This document shows, one piece after another, positions 59,970 through 64,000 of a stretch of DNA of 64,000 nucleotides; position 1 is the first letter of the stretch, and every line of letters begins with the position of its first letter. The notes beneath the pieces were generated by a model. It searched no databases and was not told the DNA's origin. It was given only the letters and a program-made list of their open reading frames with translations. This stretch comes from Macrobrachium rosenbergii (Eukaryota; Arthropoda; Malacostraca; Decapoda; Palaemonidae): assembly GCF_040412425.1 (NCBI RefSeq), contig NC_089782.1, positions 25,008,122 through 25,072,121 on the forward strand, read 5' to 3'. Made by a program: the position numbers and the translations under genes.

Positions 59970-61261
59970 ATTTTCAGGTCTGGTAATCCAAGACCAATAA
60001 ATAATTACAAATTAGGCGACCACATTGAAGTGCCAATGACACTTAGTCTTCCTCCCCGAATCGGAGAAATTCCTGCTGTACTAAAGGACTATTGACCTCA
60101 CAAGAGATATGCCTCCCCTCACTCACCCCCAAAAAAACTCAAAGAATCACTAAAGTGACAACTCTTTCTTTGAGGTCTAATGTCACCCAAGATCTACTGT
60201 AAATCTCCCACAGTATACCGGATATGAGGCTATCGCAATATCACTGCTCAGCGTTATCAGAAATTACTCTTACAAGAGTGCAAATAAAAAAAAAAATGGT
60301 CTAAAACTTTCGAAAATGAAGAGGGCCACGGTGAAACTGGTAAATTCATGCGCAGGGTATGTGTATGAGGTTAATGCGCTGTTCAAGTGTGTGTGAAGGG
60401 ATAAGAAGCTTTGAGGATTCTTTTGTATAGGTGGTTCACATAGGTCTCGACGTTACAGAGTTAGACGCGACATCTGCCGCTGTATTTGACATTTAGATCA
60501 TCGGAGACAGGATGTGTGCTCTGAGATAAAGAAATCCCAGTTTTTCGTTGCGAAATCAAGATAAAAAGATCTGTACTTCTTGCAATATTAACAAAACTGT
60601 ACCTTTTTCTGCTCTTCTGTCTATCACAAACTAGAATGAAAGGGTTTTAGAATTCATGAAATGCCTCTCCAACACTCAGAAACGGGAAATTATGACTTGG
60701 AAGCTTATCATTCGAAGACAACACTTGGATGGTATAAATCTGGCTCCACACCGGAGGATGTCCCGTGAACTAAGAGATAACCCTTTGTCTGTTAGTGAAC
60801 CAGTCCTCACTCCTCCTTCAGACAGAGCAACAACTCAAAATACTCAAGGTAAGAAATCATCTGCTTATGCAAATTATTTGCATGTAAATAAGACAAGTAT
60901 TCAGACGTGGATGTATACGCAAACTGAGTGACAGTGCGCATTCATTTCCAGCTCGGTGAAAAGTCAGATTGACAAATTTGCATCTATGAATCTGTAGTGA
61001 AATTGTAACCCAGGAACTTGTGCTGTTATAGTGGTGAATAGGTGCCGATTTCAGCTTCAGGTCCAACGATTGCATCTATTTTGCAAGCATTTAAATATCT
61101 GCAATGAATGCTTATTACTAAAACTAGCGATTTTAGCTGAAAACTGGATTTTGGAAATTATATATTTACCCCTATGAAAGTACAGTATAGTAAGTTCTTG
61201 TAATATAAATATGTACTTAAATACAAACATACCACGCACACACACAAAAGTTAACGGCAAA

Positions 61262-61510
61262 AGTTTGATTCAAAGTTGCTCTTGCAACAGCTAGTGCATG
61301 GGTTCGAATCTTGGGCAGGGAAACTCGTGTTTGATATATGATTCTCTATGAAGACAAACCCAGGGATTAGTAAATTATAATTTCTCATCATTATTTTTTC
61401 TTATCTGAAGTGGCTAGAGCCAGATGGGTAAAGCTTAGGTTTCTCAGAAAGTCTTTCCGGATGAGGTTGCTAGCCCCATACCCCTGTTTTCCTGACCCTA
61501 GCAGGTTATG
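61262..61510 (+). repeat. tRNA-like SINE relic
   Basis: AGTGCATGGGTTCGAATCTT near 61290-61312 resembles a Pol III B box. The following 200 bases contain short AGATGGGTAAAG and TTGCTAGCCCCATACCCC blocks of repeat-like character. No A box or acceptor stem was convincing. Confidence 0.3.
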
Positions 61511-62110
61511 GTACTATGTACATATTGGTGAAATGGAGAGATAATACATCAAATAAGGCATCTACAGTGAACCGCATTTTTCTGGTTCAAAGTTTGTACA
61601 AAAATCGTGTTAGTTATAAGATGTATCAAGGAACAATATTAAAATTATATTTGAAAATAATGATAGCTAAATTATATCAAATGACGTATAAAAACCTGCT
61701 TAATGAATTCGCGCAAATCTACTTCAGAAGATGAACCCTAGTCATCATGACCAAGCCCACAGGAGCCACCGACTTGAAATTCAGGCTTCCAAAGAACATG
61801 GTGTTCATTTAAATAGAAGTTACAAAAGGTAACAGGAAATACAGAAAGAAGAGGTCACTTATTAGAAAAAAAGAAAATAAATATGTAGCTTAATCGATCA
61901 CGTTTTGACCCATTATCGAATATTAAAACAAAAATAATTTATTAGTAAGCAAAAAGTCTGCACAAAAATTTCAGGTATTATTGTGGTTATCGCCAAATTA
62001 ATTTCCAGTCGCAAGTGAATTCAAAGTAATTAATCTGGTTATATGACAAAACGTCACAATAATAATATACCTCATGATTTGTAACTGCAAGTTAACACGA
62101 TGAAACCTCA

Positions 62111-62947
62111 ACTGCTTGATTCATTCATAAACTTGACAGTTGCTTGATTCATTCATAAACTTGACAGTTGCTTGATTCATTCATAAACTGGAGAGTTGTT
62201 GATTCGTTCATAAAACTGACAGTTGCTTTATTCATTCATAAACTTGACAGTTGCTTGATTCGTCCATAAACTTGACAGATGCTTGATTCATTCATAAACT
62301 TGGCAGTTGCCTGAGTCATTCATAAACTTGACAGTTGCTTGATTCATTCATAAACTTGGCAGTTGCCTCAGTCATTCATAAACTTGACAGCTGCTCGATT
62401 CACTCATAAATTTGACAGTTGCTTGATTCATTCATAAAGTTGACAGTTAGTTAATTAATTCATAAACTTGACAGTTGCTTGATCTATTCACAGACTTGAC
62501 AGTTGCTTGATTCATTCATGAACATGAAAATTGCTCAATCCATTCATAAACTTGACAGCTGCTCGATTCATTCATAAACTTGATAGTTGCTTGACTCATT
62601 CATAAACTTGACGGTTGTTTGATTCTTTCAGAAAATTGACAGTTGATTCACTCATAAACTTGACGGTTGCTTGATTCATTCGTAAAATTGACAGTTGCTT
62701 GAGTTATTCATAAACTTGACAGTTGCTTGATTCATTCATAAAGTTGACAGTTGCTTGATTCATTCATGAACTTGACAGCTGCTTGATTAATTCATGAACT
62801 TGACAGTTGCTTGATTCATTCATAAACTTGACAGTTACTTGATTAATTCATGAACTTGACAGTTGCTTGATTCATCCATAAACAGTTGCTTGATTCACTT
62901 ACAAACCTGACAGTTCCTCGATTCCTTCTTAAACTTGACATTTGCAG
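62111..62947. repeat. 28-bp minisatellite, about 30 copies
   Basis: A head-to-tail array whose unit contains TTGACAGTTGCTTGATTC followed by ATTCATAAAC. Units differ by a few substitutions and short indels. The last unit (about 62925-62947) departs from consensus, ending TTGACATTTGCAG, and directly abuts an exon. Confidence 0.95.
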
Positions 62948-63089
62948 ATGGACAAAGCCAGAGCTGCCAAGGAAGAGGCCGGATCCCGCGGCTACAAGAT
63001 GATCATAGTCATGACAATCATTGCAAGCGTCATGCTGTACACGGTGGGCGCCGTCCTCACAGGCATCGCGTATCGACTGGAAAGGGGAT
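62948..63089 (+). CDS. Coding exon of an unrecognised single-pass membrane protein (partial)
   Basis: TTTGCAG acceptor, then an open frame MDKARAAKEEAGSRGYK followed by a hydrophobic span of about 27 residues (MIIVMTIIASVMLYTVGAVL, then TGIAYRL) and a phase 1 GTGAGT donor at 63090. GC content and codon choice stand out from the surrounding AT-rich DNA. The basic, Ala-rich N-terminus without a signal peptide suggests a signal-anchor protein with its N-terminus in the cytosol. The Met is the first codon of the exon, so upstream exons would be 5' UTR. The next exons lie beyond the window. I do not recognise the family. Confidence 0.6.
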
Positions 63090-63564
63090 GTGAGTAGAAT
63101 TAAATCTCGTCATGATCATTCCGAATAGCTGTTTTATGTTGCAGTTGTTGTTGTTCTTAAACTTCCTCCTCTTCATCATCATCATCATCACTATTTTCAT
63201 CTCAAGCATTGTTATATTTCTTTTATCAATAACCTGTTTTTTAACCACTGAACGGGATAAAAATATGACTGAGGTAAATTAATTCGCTAACTGGTGGTTA
63301 AGTAAAATTTGATGTAAAAACAGTTCAACAGCACCAAAATCGTTTCACATATAATCAGCACATAATGATATGGCATCATGAACACTTTTTCGTGCATCAA
63401 AAAAACTCAAAGATGAAAATTAGATATCCCATCACACATCCCAAAGTTTTAACTTCCTTAGACATTCTCCTCCTGTTTACGAACTTGAAAAGCCCCTTTG
63501 TAGCCTGGCATTCCTCGCTCACATTTAGATCTTTCATTTTGTGGTCACCATGCAGTAACATTTG

Positions 63565-63934
63565 CAGTCAACTCCCAGTACTCGCAGGGGATGCGTACCA
63601 CTAACCTTTCCCCCGCCCCCTCCCACGCTGGGAATAGCTCAAATCCTCAAATACTTAAAATCCCTCTAAAAATGCTTATAATTGCCTATTTTGATAGTTC
63701 AAAACCAAAAAACCCTCTAAAAATGATTATACCGGAATATTTTAACTGTTTTATCACAAAAAATGCATTTAGTCACGAAAATTATATGAAAATACAGTAA
63801 TTTGTGAATATTTCTCTATGAGAAATACCGCGAATAGGCGAATTTTCCGCGAATAATGTGTATAGATGTTCCACAGATAAATCCGCGAATACGCGAAGCT
63901 GCTAATCCGGAACCCCGAATGGGGGGTTCCACTG
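63565..63934. mobile_element. Pogo-like MITE, CGCGAAT-rich family
   Basis: Left end CAGTCAACTCCCAGTACTCG and right end GGGGTTCCACTG resemble the two ends of a family with interior repeats such as CGCGAATAGGCGAATTTTCC and TCCGCGAATACGCGAAG. No transposase was seen. A TA target duplication is not evident, so the ends may be off by a few bases. Confidence 0.6.
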
Positions 63935-64000
63935 CACTCCCCAAAATACAAGTAGGATTTAATCACTTCCATATTTTCCACAATCAGTTGTACCATTCTT

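Larger units (their letters stand above)
58960..62110. other. Region upstream of Hakai and left of the minisatellite, no gene proven
   Basis: Holds an AT-palindromic tract, a GA tract and the SINE-like relic. An open frame at 60656-60849 ends at a GTAAGA donor, but its phase (1) cannot join the exon at 62948 in frame, so it is not used. Confidence 0.45.

Noticed and set aside
60656..60849. Upstream coding exon for the membrane-protein exon at 62948
   Set aside because: It has a good donor, but phase 1 joining puts the next exon in a frame without the membrane span. It may be unrelated or chance.
61262..61330. tRNA gene
   Set aside because: Only a B-box-like stretch is present; no acceptor stem or anticodon arm could be folded.
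62111..62947. Regular ~28-bp direct repeats resembling a CRISPR array
   Set aside because: Units are contiguous with no unique spacers, and the genome is eukaryotic; this is a minisatellite.

Overview
This window is a gene-poor, intron-rich stretch of animal nuclear DNA. Spliceosomal introns, long (GA)n, (CA)n, (TA)n and (TTA)n microsatellites, decayed LINE and DIRS-type retroelements, Tigger/pogo-like MITEs and a short (TTAGG)3 run all point to an arthropod. The repeat style, and one dispersed repeat family present in at least three copies, suggest a decapod crustacean. That assignment is inference from overall character, not a database match.

Two complete protein-coding genes can be reconstructed exon by exon, and they lie tail to tail. 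On the + strand, 34026-43359 encodes a full-length CTP synthase (11 coding exons, 623 residues) with all catalytic motifs; one of its introns uses a GC donor. A noncoding first exon near 32.1 kb is possible. On the - strand, 58884-47261 encodes a full-length Hakai (CBLL1) ortholog, an E3 ubiquitin ligase and accessory subunit of the m6A writer (6 coding exons, 462 residues). It has an RG-rich N-terminus, an acidic stretch, a RING plus HYB zinc module split over three exons, and a long proline-rich tail. The gap between their 3' ends (about 44.8-46.5 kb) holds a decayed DIRS-like retrotransposon with RT and RNase H traces, and a roughly 73-bp tandem repeat that carries several polyadenylation signals for Hakai.

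The least expected feature is at 16118-16302 on the + strand: a broken copy of Hakai coding exon 4, about 34 kb from the functional gene and in opposite orientation, with both splice signals kept but with frameshifts and a lost zinc-ligand cysteine. It looks like a non-processed duplicate fragment.

At the right edge (62948-63089, +) is an exon encoding a small N-terminal cytoplasmic segment and one membrane span. It directly follows a ~840-bp, 28-bp-unit minisatellite whose last unit appears to have become the splice acceptor. The gene runs out of the window and was not identified.

The left 30 kb (1-31 kb) has no gene I can identify. It contains microsatellites, short tandem duplications, LINE fragments (140-330, about 6950-7080, about 17.8-18.5 kb, about 22.4-23.2 kb), dispersed repeats, and a few exon-like fragments on the - strand (7.5-7.7 kb, 9.0-9.1 kb, 10.8 kb) that could belong to one unrecognised gene. 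Everything was read by eye; no search or alignment program was run.
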